From: Phellopilus nigrolimitatus
Lineage: Eukaryota; Basidiomycota; Agaricomycetes; Hymenochaetales; Hymenochaetaceae
Assembly: GCA_021029095.1 (NCBI GenBank)
Contig: JAJOHG010000433.1
Coordinates: 1 to 20,176 of the forward strand
Direction: 5' to 3'
DNA length: 20,176 nucleotides
This document shows positions 9,101 through 18,714 of this stretch, in pieces (position 1 is the first letter of the stretch; each line of letters begins with the position of its first letter). The notes beneath the pieces are model-generated. The model was not told where the DNA came from and did not search any database. It saw only the letters and a list, made by a program, of their open reading frames with translations. Made by a program: the position numbers and the translations under genes.

Positions 9101-12100
9101 CCTGTCCGCGTCGGCCTCCTCTGGGAAGACGGCGACGGCGCAGGCAGCGAAGCCCGGCTCGCCGCTGAAGAGCACGGCGGCGCGGCTCGCGGACGAGTCG
9201 GCGCTCGCGACGGACTCGGAGGACTCGGACGCGCACGAGGCGCGGCGCGGCCGGGGCGGCGCGCCAGAGGAGAAGCCGCCCGCGGCGTCTGCGTCTGCGC
9301 GGGCGCCGGCGCCTGTGCCCATCCGCGTGTCGAGCTCGAGCGAGGCGACGCACACGACGGCGCAGTCGTCGCTGCTCGCTGCGAGCCGGGGCGGCGCCGT
9401 CGGGGAGCCCGGGGACCGCGCGTCTGCGAACTTCAACACGGTGCGGACGGCGACGACCGTCGCGACGTCGGTCGCGCCGTCGGACCTGCAATCTCTGTAC
9501 TACCGCGCGGACGCGAGCTCGGGCGCGCCGTCGACGTCGGAGGCGAGCCACTGGGACGAGCTGTCGTCGGGCAGCCAGCACTCGGGGTACATGCACAGCG
9601 GGGGCGCGCTCAAGAAGCCGCCCGTGCTGCGCGACCGCCGCCCGAGCGAGGCCGCCGTCATCGACCTCTCGCGCGTCGCGGAGGAGGGCGAGGACGACGC
9701 GGACGCGCGCCGCCGCCCGCAGGCGATCCAGCTCGGGAAGGGCAAGTGGCCGGACGACTTCGTCTCCGCGTTCGCGGCGCCCTCGCCCCCGCGCCCCATC
9801 GCGCTCCACCGCGCGGAGACGGAGCGCCGCCTGTCCGCGAGCCCGCCCGCGGCGGCGGCGGCGGCGGCGCCTCCGCGCAAGCTCGCGTACGTCGGCGCGG
9901 CGGCGCCCGCGAACGCGAGCGCGGAGTCGCTCGCGCAGCTCGCGCCGCGACGCCCGTTGCAGCGCCCGCGCCACAGCCTTGACGCGCCCGCGCTGCTCCC
10001 GAAGGAGCCGCCCGCGCTGCGCCTCGCGCGCGAGCAGAGCCCCGGCGCGGAGGGCGGCGCCGGCGGCCCGCGCGTCGTGCTTCGCCGGAATAGCTCGTCG
10101 AACCGGCACGGCGTGTACATCCCGCGCAGCAGCAGCGGGTCCCCGCCGAGCCCGGCGGCAGAGGCGGCGGCGGGCGTGCCGTTCCCGCGCGCGGTGTCCG
10201 CGTCGGGCGAGCCGGACGCGGCGCGCGGCGCGCTCGCGGCGTCCGCGCCGGCGGCGCAGCCGAGCCGGCTCGCGCGCGGGCGCTTCCAGTCCGAGGTCGA
10301 CGCGGGCACGCGCCGGCGGCCGCGGCCGAACTCGTACGACGAGCTCGGCGCGAAGCCGAACCGCTCGCGGATCGAGAGCATGGTGAGCCTCGGCGGGGCG
10401 TCGTCGAGCAACTTCAGCGCGAGCGACATCCGCAGCTCGATGGACGGGAGCGCGGTCAGGAAGACGCTGATTATCCGGGACGAGGGGAAGCCGGGCACGC
10501 ACTTTGTGAGCACCTCTTTTGTTTCTGGGCTGGGCGTGTTTCACCATCGCTAGCGTGTGTGTGTGTGTTCTGGGGCTGATCGGGTTTGGTGTGCGTTCTA
10601 GCAACTTGGCAATTGTATTGGACGCGGGCAGTTTGGGTCCGTGTACCGCGCGCTAAACCTCAATACGGGCCAGATGGTCGCGGTGAAGCGAATTCGCCTG
10701 GAGGGGCTCTCCGAGGACGACGTGAAGCAGCTCATGCGGGAGGTGGATGTGGTCAAGAGCCTCTCGCACCCCAGCATCGTCAAATATGAGGGCATGTCCA
10801 GGGACAGTGACACCCTGAACATCGTCCTTGAGTGCGTTCGGCTCTACGTTTACGCAGTGCTCATTTCTCATGTACAATAACGTTTCATTTCCAGGTATGC
10901 AGAGAACGGCTCGCTGGGGCAGACCCTGAAGGCGTTCGGAAAGCTCAACGAGAAGCTCGTCGCGACATATGTGATCAAGATCCTGGAGGGCTTGGACTAC
11001 CTCCACCGCAACGACGTCGTGCACTGCGACCTGAAGGCGGCGAACATCCTGACCACGAAGAACGGGAACGTCAAACTGTCCGACTTTGGCGTGTCGCTCA
11101 ACCTGCGCAAGGTCGGCCGGGACCACAAGTCCGATGTGACGGGCACGCCGAACTGGAGTAAGCCCGATTTCTTGCGCGTGCGCGTTTGGAGCCGGGGGGC
11201 ATGCTAACTGTTCTGGAATTAGTGGCGCCTGAGGTGATCGAGCTCAAGGGTGCGTCCCGCGCGTCCGACATCTGGTCGCTGGGGTGCACCGTCATCGAGC
11301 TGCTGACGGGCCGGCCTCCGTACGCCGACATCCAGAACGGCATGTCGGGTAAGCACGTCTCGCCTCCTCGCCGCCGCGCCGTCCCGGGTTGCTAGACTAA
11401 CGCGCGCGACACAGTGATGTACCGCATCGTGGACGACCCATGCCGCCGATCCCGGACGAGTGGTCGCCGCTGCTGAAGGACTTCCTCAAGCTGTGCTTCC
11501 AGCGCGACCCGGCGGACAGGCCGAGCGCGGAGGCGCTCTGCGAGCACGACTGGCTGAAGGAGCACTGCGAGATCCACAGGGTGCTGCGCCCGAAGGATAG
11601 TCTGCCCTTCCTCCGGCGCGTCAGCACGGACCTGCAGAAGGCCGACGTGGTGCGCTTCCTGGGCGTCGACGTGTCGCGCTCCGACTCGCGGACGTCCGAC
11701 CGGCCCCGCCGCTCGGAGGACAGGTCGCCGTCGCCGCCGCCTTGGGCCGCCCTGGGTCGCCGCCCAAGAAACGGCTGTCGGCGGGGCCGACGACGCCGAA
11801 AAGCCCGGACAGCGAGGCGTCCGGGTCCATTGTCCGCGAGCACTCGTTCGTCAAGACGTCGTTCGGCAAGCGTGAGTCGGCGCTTCGCCTGTATTTATAT
11901 CGTGCCTTCTGACGCGTTTCCCCCAGCCCTCCTCTGCCGGGTGTGCATGCAGTCGGTCAAGAAGCACGCCGTCGTGTGCGAGGAGTGCACCTATCGCCCA
12001 CTCCCGCTGTGCGCCGAACGCACCGCCCACGTGCGGGCTGCGTGCCCAGCTGCTCCAATACGCGAACTACTCCCCTACCCCTGACTCGCCCAACGCCCTG

Positions 12101-12878
12101 GACATCTTCAAGCAGTTCACGCCCTCAAGCAGCCCGGTCCCAGACTCGCTCCTCGCGTCGAAGGAAAACACGCCGAGCCCCGAGGGGGAGACGCCCCGCC
12201 ACCCACGGCCTACAAGAGCATGTTCGGCGCCTTCCGCCGCTCGCGCTCCTCTCTGACTCCGGAGCCGGCGGCCTCGCGCCAGAACTCGCAGGAGAGCACG
12301 AACGAGTTCGAGGCGGTGCCCCACGCGGGGCCCTCAAGCCCGACCGCTATCCCGCGCCGCCCTGCGGTGCTGCTCAAGCCGCGCCCCCGCCCGCTCTCCG
12401 CGTCGAGCGACAACACGACGCCGAACCGCTCGAGCCTGCGCAGCGCGCTCACGGGCGGCAGCATCGACCTCAGCGACGACTCGTACTCGCAGTCGCAGTC
12501 GCACTCGCACGCGCACGCGCACTCCCACTCCCACTCGCAGGCGGCGCTGCAGGCCCGCCCGCCGGTGCACGCGCCCTCGCGCTCGCGCAGCCGCGCGCTG
12601 TCCGGCTCGGGCGGCGACGCGGAGACAGAGACGGAGGCGGACGCGGGGACGCGGTACGCGCCGAGCCGCCTCTCCGTCGCCGTGTCCGCCGCGGACTCGG
12701 CGGACCCGCGGCGCGCGTCTGTCCTCGCGGCCTCGAGCGTGGGGCACGCGTCCGACTTCGGGGACGCCGCGGCGGAGCAGGAGCTCGTCGGGGCGTGGCC
12801 CGGGCGGAGGAGGCGAGGCGGCACGAGGCGAGGGGCTCCGTGGACCGCGACAAGGAAAAGGGCTGCACTGTGCAATGA
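6164..12878 (+). CDS. CH-domain and Cdc7/SepH/Cdc15-type protein kinase of the septation initiation network (frameshifted)
   Basis: Exons are 6164-8475, 8543-10505, 10602-10831, 10895-11157, 11223-11348, 11415-11871 and 11927-12878, giving about 2100 residues. Residues 1-695 are low-complexity Ser/Pro/Ala, with an Arg-Glu run near 131-150. A CH domain lies at about 700-845, with [17 protein letters not shown] spanning intron 1. After a second disordered stretch comes the kinase domain at about 1426-1685. It has the loop GRGQFGSVY, Lys in [21 protein letters not shown] in [16 protein letters not shown] and DIWSLGC. A C1-like finger follows at about 1774-1823 ([29 protein letters not shown]), then a tail with a His/Ser repeat and the end KGCTVQ. 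Close relatives are SIN/mitotic-exit kinases that act at spindle poles to trigger septation, so that role is inferred. The ATG at 6164 was chosen because it follows the CT leader; 5819 is an in-frame alternative. Five indels near 11438, 11741, 11991, 12195 and 12803 break the frame. The CH part and kinase part could be annotated as two genes, but the frame runs uninterrupted into the kinase. Confidence 0.85.
8476..8542 (+). other. Intron 1, splitting the CH domain
   Basis: Donor GTGCGT at 8476 and acceptor ttcgcag ending at 8542, 67 bp, with a (CT)n tract and a ctaag branch-like site. Splicing joins YVLCQ to LVNKLRPG and restores a continuous CH motif. That is the main evidence that the frames on either side belong to one protein. 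Confidence 0.85.
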
Positions 12879-13859
12879 TCGCTGCCGACCCGTCATCTCA
12901 TCGCCCTCTGACTATTGACTGCCTTCCTACTGCCTTCAATTTTCCTACGAGATCATCACCGTCAAGAAGTCCCACTCACTCACAACTCTCTTTTTCGTTC
13001 TGTATACTATGTCTAATTTCTGCCATCGCATCGTACATATCCTGCATGTATTAACTCGTGCCCTTCACTGCATTCCCTTTGTTCCTGCCCTCCTGCAACC
13101 ACCCTGACATCTCAGACACGCATCGACGTCGCCCCCCACCCTCATACCCGTGTCTAAAAGTCTGTTTTTTAAGGCTTAATTTTAAAAGATTTTCCAAACT
13201 CTTCTCCCTCAATACCGGATTTGTTCTTTTCGTTTGTATGGTATTTTGTAATCCTTCGTTTAGTTTCTCTCTTTTCTTTCCTTTGGTCCCCTGACTCTCC
13301 TCATGTGCAATGTTCCCCCTAGACTTTACACTGCCGCAGTCTTCTTTCTTCCTGATGACGTCGAACGCTCCTAATGCATTTGTCTAGCTTCCTTTCGTAT
13401 CGTAGCAGTGCGGAGGACGTACTAGTAATCCCACAGAGGTATCGAAGAATATAAGGATGAGAAATCCAGAGACGAGTGATATAACTAACAAGTCTGCTAT
13501 GTACGCCGAAGGTCGAGTGTGTCGACTATGAGGGAAAGCATAACGCTATTGGTACAGCTGGTGGCGAGTGAGAGCATGAGCGAGTACTAGAAGTGGAGAG
13601 CGGGGACAGCAGAGGAGGTCTAATATTACACCGAGAAGAAAGGGGGAAATGTAGGAGATATATAGCAAGAGGCGGTGCAGGCTCCCAATAGGTGATGGCG
13701 TAATGAATATATTACCAATACGAATTTGAAAGGAAGAAGTCGAAAGATGCTCCAGAGAGAATGGAAGAACGTCTAGGAAAGAGGTGAAAAGCGGTCGATT
13801 CGCGTTCAGCGAAAAAGAGGGAATGGAGGGAGGTTGCCGGACGGGTGTACGGGCGGGCC
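12879..13859. other. Convergent intergenic region, 3' ends of two genes
   Basis: It lies between the stop of the large kinase gene (12878) and the stop of the minus-strand coiled-coil gene (13860). It is less GC-rich than the genes and T/C-rich to about 13400, including an A/T patch (ttttttaaggcttaatttta) near 13165. It is then A/G-rich to 13840. These two compositions match 3' untranslated sequence on the + and - strands respectively. The only open frame (13058-13294) is Phe/Ser/Pro-rich and not supported. Confidence 0.55.
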
Positions 13860-14858
13860 CTACGAAATGAGCTTGTCCCCCCAGACAAGGCGGTGCCGAT
13901 ACGCACGGTACGCGCCGTCACAGCGCCGACGAGCTGCCCACGCGAGGAGACAAATAGAAGCGCGACCACGAGCCGGAGCAGGGCGACCTCGCGGGCGCGA
14001 CGGGCGCGGCGCGCGTGAAGACGATGCGCAGGAGCTTGTCCTGCGCGGGCGCGTGCTTCCACTCGAGCTCGGTGACGAGGTCCTGGGCCTGGCGGAGGGC
14101 CAAGAGCGTCAGCGACCCGCGCGCATATAGCAGAAAAAGCAGAAAAGAAGCGGAAGGGAGAAGGAGCGGCTGCTGACCTTGAGGCGCCCCGAGTCGTATG
14201 CGCTGCGGATAGCGCGGACCTGCTCGCGGATCTCTGGGAGACGGGTCTGCAGCATGCCGAGGCTCTCCAAGGAGTCGCTCAGCTCGCGGTAGATGTGTGG
14301 AATGTGTCGAACGAGTGCGCGGTCGACGCGCTGCCGGTTGCCCTGCGCACAGTGGGTGAGATCATAAGTAACTAATGGCATAAATGCGGAAGGGGGACGA
14401 ACCTCGATGCTGCCGAGCGCCTCGACGAGGAGACTGTGCACGGCGCGCGAGTTGCTCAGTGCGCCCGCGAGCTCCGCCTGGGCGTCCCGTTCGAAAAAAG
14501 CAATATTTACGCAATCAGCCTCTCAGTTCTCTTCTTTTTTTTCACGACGAAGGCTCAGACGCACCTCCAGGTCCTTGATCTGGAATTCATGCTGGACGCC
14601 CCAGTCCACGGCGGCCTGCGCTGTCGACTCCAGTTTGCTGCAGGGAAAGACGGGATGAGCACTTTGGTGGTCGTGGTCGAGGGTAGAGGCGGTGGCCCTG
14701 GACTTTCGGCCGACGACGCAGCTACCCTGCACGGAGTGCTATAAATTAAGCACTCACCGGTTGGCGTCGGCGCGCGAGGTGGAGACTACATCTGCAGCGC
14801 GCTTCGTAGACTCGACAGACAGCGAGGACGAGGGGAGCTGGGATGAAAAATCTGACAT
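13860..14858 (-). CDS. Small coiled-coil protein with one C-terminal membrane segment, function unknown
   Basis: Five exons on the minus strand: 14858-14758, 14637-14565, 14477-14403, 14342-14178 and 14088-13860. All have GT/AG introns of 60-120 bp. The ATG at 14858 (MSDFSSQLPSSS) follows a CT-rich leader. The product is about 214 residues. A helical, charged stretch runs from KLESTAQAAVDW through HEFQIKDLE, NRQRVDRALVRHIPHIYREL and LQTRLPEIREQVRAIRSAYD to AQDLVTELEW. A hydrophobic segment (VALLRLVVALLF then CLLAWAA) follows, and the end is AYRAYRHRLVWGDKLIS. It is probably a tail-proximal membrane anchor with the coiled coil in the cytoplasm. The last exon needs two one-base insertions (about 13987-14001 and 13937-13955) to join the helix, membrane segment and tail. 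I recall similar uncharacterised proteins in Agaricomycetes but no named family. It converges with the kinase gene. Confidence 0.75.
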
Positions 14859-15044
14859 ACGGGGAGAGAGAAAATGGAGGTCGAAGAGGAGAGAATAAAA
14901 AGCAGATTGGAAGGCGAACGGGGCCTCGTGTCGAAGACGGTTCGGCTTCTCGCTTCAATGGCACTCTCTGTCTTCTACTTATTCTCTTCTCTACGCTCAA
15001 TCATGACTTGGCTGGCGCGCTGCCAACGGCCGCGATGCTCCAAC

Positions 15045-15052
15045 TTTATATA
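15045..15052 (-). promoter_or_regulatory. TATA-like box for the coiled-coil gene
   Basis: On the minus strand the sequence reads atatataaag, about 190 bases before the ATG at 14858. A C/T-rich stretch (tctctcctcttcgacctcca) lies between them, as expected for a fungal transcription start zone. Confidence 0.45.
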
Positions 15053-15059
15053 TTTCTGG

Positions 15060-16680
15060 TCACCTCCTGTCTGCTGCGGTCATGATGGTTGGCACGCTGG
15101 TCTCTGACTTCTGCCTGCGTATCTCGGTCTGACTTGAAGGCTGTGACTGTCAATGAGCGTTGTATAACTGGGAGATCTCGACAGGCCAGATTTGCATCTC
15201 ATCATATATCATTGTCCACGCAGCTTCTGGCGTGCAGTCCTTTGATGCCGCTAGCTTCAAGGGGACTCTTCGCCCCGCACGAATCCGCTTCGTCGCAGCG
15301 TCGATTTTCTGCCGAGAGTTGATCCCGAATGTCCTGTCTATATGCTATCTCAATTGCGATGACCGTGGCGTTCAGACAGGCACCGTCTGCTCAGTTTGAG
15401 TTTCCTTCACACGCGAGAGAGAAAGTTGGTCAACATTGTGTTCGGATTCATACCTCGAAATTGGTTGCCAAAGTTCCTCGTTGCAAGAGTCGCTATACGT
15501 CAGAGCCCATGGTCCGATGATCCGCAATACAGGTGGGAAACTAGCTCAGAGTTGCCGCCTTCTCCGATCTAGCCTATCAGTCAGTCAATCCTATCACGAA
15601 ATCGTGATATTAGTTACACACCCAGGGATGAATCATCTTATGACGTGCAATTACTTCGTCCTCTCTGCTTGTCCACGCTCGTCTCGAGTCTGGCTCGCAA
15701 AGAAATCCTCGTTGCGTCTGCCTCTCCCCTTACTGCTGCGCTTAGGCTCGCTCAAAGAGGACCCTCGAAGATGGGTAGCATTTCTTCTCTACCGCTTACG
15801 AACAGTGGTACGTGAATTTATAAGCCCACTTCTGTTGTCAATAACAACACTCTGATTCATATGGGAACATCAGCAGGTTTCAAGTCATTAGCGCCAGCAG
15901 CCAGTGCAAAAAGCCCATTAGGCGTATAGGCAAACCCCAGGTGCAAATAGATCCGTCACTAAAGATAATAGAGACAGTAACCGACCGGCCCCCAGATTGT
16001 AACCTTAAGAATTTTGAGACGTGTATCTCTCAATGTTTGGAAGAGTTTAGCTTATTATATGGCATCGCGTTCGGACATTACATATATCGGTCGAAATGCT
16101 AAACGCTTGGATCTTGCAACGCTTTTCTACGCAATGCACGACTTTTCTTTCGATTTTCTTATGACTTCCAATTCTCCCTTAAAAGCTCGGGCTCGGATTT
16201 TAGATATATCACTTAGTGGAACGTCTATGTAGTTCCGAATCTCATTAGCTGGGACTAATTCTAGTTGGTGGAAGGTGCCAGAATTAACTAATTTATGTTC
16301 CCTGTATATAGCTGCGGCACTCGCTGAAGTAATGGCACTTAAGGTGGAACGGTACAAGGAGCGGAAAGGACGGCAGGGGAAGTAGGGTGAGCAAATTGAC
16401 TTGGACTCGTTCAATGACGAAACAGAAGAAACGCATTTTTGACGAGTAGGCAGTACGACACAAGACGACACAGACAACGGCAGTGTAGAGTAGAGAAGGG
16501 GGGGGGGGGGGGGGGTGCTTCACATGTGTCTGTGTTCCTTGGTGGTGGTAGTGAGACGCCAGCTTAGGCAATAAACAAGAAGAAGAAATTTCCAGCAGAG
16601 GGCGAAGGGACCTGAGGACAAGTCGCAAGTCGGCTCGCAGTATCGCCTGTTGAGGCTATGTCACGTAGCTCGGACTGAAC
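15060..16680. other. About 1.6 kb with no gene recognised
   Basis: This stretch is moderately AT-rich compared with the flanking genes. The longest frames are at 15436-15855 (+) and 16127-16477 (-). Neither shows a domain. The minus-strand one has fairly natural composition near its end (LELVPANEIRNYIDVPLSDI) and could be a remnant of an old mobile element, but I cannot place it. Upstream promoter DNA of the coiled-coil gene probably occupies the first few hundred bases. Confidence 0.45.
16498..16515. repeat. Run of 18 G
   Basis: An uninterrupted mononucleotide run flanked by aga-a and tgctt. It is a likely slippage and base-calling hotspot, and the local length should be treated as uncertain. 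Confidence 0.9.
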
Positions 16681-16682
16681 TG

Positions 16683-16745
16683 GTATCTTCGAGCTGCAGA
16701 GGGAGTCCGAGTTGTAATTGTCGTCGAGCCTAAGCCTGCTGCTTT
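16683..16745 (-). repeat. Second, diverged copy of an internal element motif (direct repeat of 17278-17340)
   Basis: The block from tatcttcgagctgcag to gcctaagcctgctgctt aligns over about 63 bases, with very few gaps, to 17278-17340 (gatatcggtgacctgcgggg...tcaagcctgttgttt) in the same orientation, at roughly 75-80% identity. The corresponding single block of the left arm is near 1288-1345. No second copy is visible in the left arm after 1850, so the right arm appears to extend further inward or to contain a duplication. Confidence 0.6.
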
Positions 16746-16830
16746 TTCTTCACGGCCTATAATGGTACCTAGCCATCTGGGGAATTAGGACTAATGCACG
16801 CACAAACGCTCGCTGAAACTCAACGCATCG

Positions 16831-17288
16831 TCACTTGAGCCTTACAATCACCCATTGCCGCTGGCGCTTCCCGATAAGAAGCCAGGGCGTCGATGGAGCA
16901 TCGCGAAGACGCTTTCCATTCAGTCAGATAGGGGCAGAAGAAACGATGTGAGAAGGTCTTCCTTGCCAGATACTGACAGAACTTACTGTCACGTACTCAG
17001 GTTGCGCAGCAGCCTCGAACTCGTCGATGTTCAAGACGTCCAATACGCACAGCGCTGTGAGAACAATCTTGACCCAAGATGAAAGATGGATGCAGCCTGA
17101 ATGAGGAGAAGCGAGTCGACGACGATAATGTGAAAGAACTCGAGTACACGGACACCCGAGGAGAGAGCACGAGGTGACGCAGGTTGTTGTAGGTCCACAC
17201 TTGCCTAAAGCGGGACGGTATTCACCGAATTAGTAAAATACTGCAATGCTACTTACAATCGAACTCCGGCTGGGTTGATATCGGTGAC
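16831..17288 (-). pseudogene. Right-arm copy of the degraded membrane-protein-like fragment
   Basis: It has the same exon-like layout as 1333-1780, read on the minus strand. The acceptor is just before 17288. The first donor is here canonical (gattgtaagt, where the left arm has gattataagt), and the tactaat branch and ctttag acceptor are kept. The exon again starts with QVWTYNNLRH. Downstream frames differ from the left copy by a roughly 12-base indel near 17155-17170 and a one-base difference after it. Splice signals are better preserved here than on the left, which suggests this arm is nearer the ancestral form. Confidence 0.35.
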
Positions 17289-18295
17289 CTGCGGGGAGGA
17301 GTCGGAGTTGTGATTGTCATCGAGTCAAGCCTGTTGTTTATCTCCTAGACTTGTGCCTAGGTTGACGAGGTTCGCAAAGATGGGATAGAGCTAACTCACT
17401 ATGTGCTCAATTGTGTCCAGAAGGGCATCGCGCCGAGTCTCAAAAAAAAGAGTTAAGGGGATGAGTGTACGGCATTCCGTCCGTCATGGGTACTAGGAAA
17501 GCACTTGCCTAAGATACCGAGAATTATTCCGCGTCCGCAAATGAACCAGACCCTTTCGTCTGGCCGATCTGTCGCCAACGGGCTGGGTTCCGAATGCATT
17601 CAGGTGGGTGACCGTTGAGACTCGGGAAATGAATGTTGAAAGATATGGGCGACCATAACAGAAAAATGAACATAAAAATAAAAATAAAACGATCACAATG
17701 AGCTGAGGAAAAGGCGAAATGAGGGAAAGAACGCACAAAATGGGAAAGGGTGCAGGGCCTGTGGCGGGAGTCTCCACAGCATCCCTGCACCCATCCCGGG
17801 AGAAATTGTAGAAAATCGTTTTTCTGCAAGTGAAAAAGCTTGGGTTAATTTCGTGATGTCCGTACTCCGATCATGTTGTCGAAAGGGGTCGAGTGCCTTC
17901 AGCACCCCCCAATGTCAGCTCTTGAGCTGACTGGGTTAGAATGAAGTTACGAAAAGAAAAAAGAAAAAAAAATAGAGAGAATGGGAAAGGGAAGCAGGAA
18001 GCGAAACGGAAACAAGTCTTTTTTTCGGGTTTTCATTTGTTTTTCATTTTTTTTTTTGCATTTTGCATTTTCTGCGTCTTGCCGTTCGGTTCAAGATGCA
18101 TATCCGGCCGGTGTACAGAGAAGGCGCGTGCCTTCACCTTCCCTGGGCGTCGATCGGAGACGCAGGTCTCCCCAAAGACGAGAGCACACGCCGAAGCCAC
18201 TCTCAGGCTGCGCGTACTGCGGTGTTGCGTGCTTCCAATTGCATCGCACATCACCGAACACTGCTTCCTCTCCTGGAACGCAGTCAATAACCAAA

Positions 18296-18302
18296 GAAAA
18301 AA

Positions 18303-18338
<36 letters not shown>

Positions 18339-18466
18339 AGAAGGAAGAAGGAAGGAAAAAAAGGAAGGAAGGAAGAAGAAGGAGGAAGGAAGGAAAAGGA
18401 AGAGAAAGAAAGAGAAAGAAAGAGAAAGAAAGAAAAAGAAAGAAAAAGAAGAAAAGAGGTCAAGGG
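18296..18466 (+). repeat. Polypurine microsatellite (AAAG)n/(AAGG)n
   Basis: An almost pure A/G tract, the counterpart of 122-300, with more interruptions (aagaagg blocks) than the left copy. The Lys/Glu/Arg-rich open frames over it are repeat artefacts. Confidence 0.95.
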
Positions 18467-18584
18467 AAATGAGACGTGTGAAGCAAGGTGAGAGAGAGAG
18501 AAAACGAAAGGCGAGAGTCAGCGTCCATTATGGGTATCCGGTGAGCGCGCGGGAAAAGCAAACTACGATAACATAAGTCAGTAA

Positions 18585-18714
18585 GATGGAAATCATGTAG
18601 ACGCGGAGACTACGTACCATGTTGTGAATCAGAGCCGCCTAAGGGCTCATTTAGCCCGCCCTTCAGTCCCTTCCACACTCCCCCTCCCCCTCCTCTTCCT
18701 CCTCCCCTCACCCC
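18585..18714. other. Short spacer between the right arm and the kinase fragment
   Basis: It begins with sequence not testable against the left arm, then becomes C/T-rich (ccttccacactccccctccc and onward) directly beyond the stop codon of the minus-strand frame at 18715. No gene is seen. Confidence 0.5.

Larger units (their letters stand above)
16757..18584 (-). repeat. Right arm of the long inverted repeat
   Basis: Reverse complement of 1-1850. The inner edge is at the ggtacc near 16765, where similarity fades. The outer edge in the visible match is 18584 (acataagtcagtaa); sequence beyond it cannot be compared because the window starts at the partner position. Conserved landmarks are the TGCATTAGTCC block near 16790, the donor/acceptor pair of the gene fragment, the two hairpins and the A/G microsatellite. 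Confidence 0.9.

Noticed and set aside
8476..9982. Read-through of the first frame past 8476 to a stop at 9982
   Set aside because: Beyond the GTGCGT donor the translation becomes Arg/Gly-rich noise, whereas the spliced frame from 8543 continues the CH domain and leads into the kinase.
14889..15000. Minus-strand frame from about 15000 as the first exon of the coiled-coil gene
   Set aside because: It has no ATG and includes the CT-rich leader. The ATG at 14858 is in frame with all later exons and needs no extra intron.
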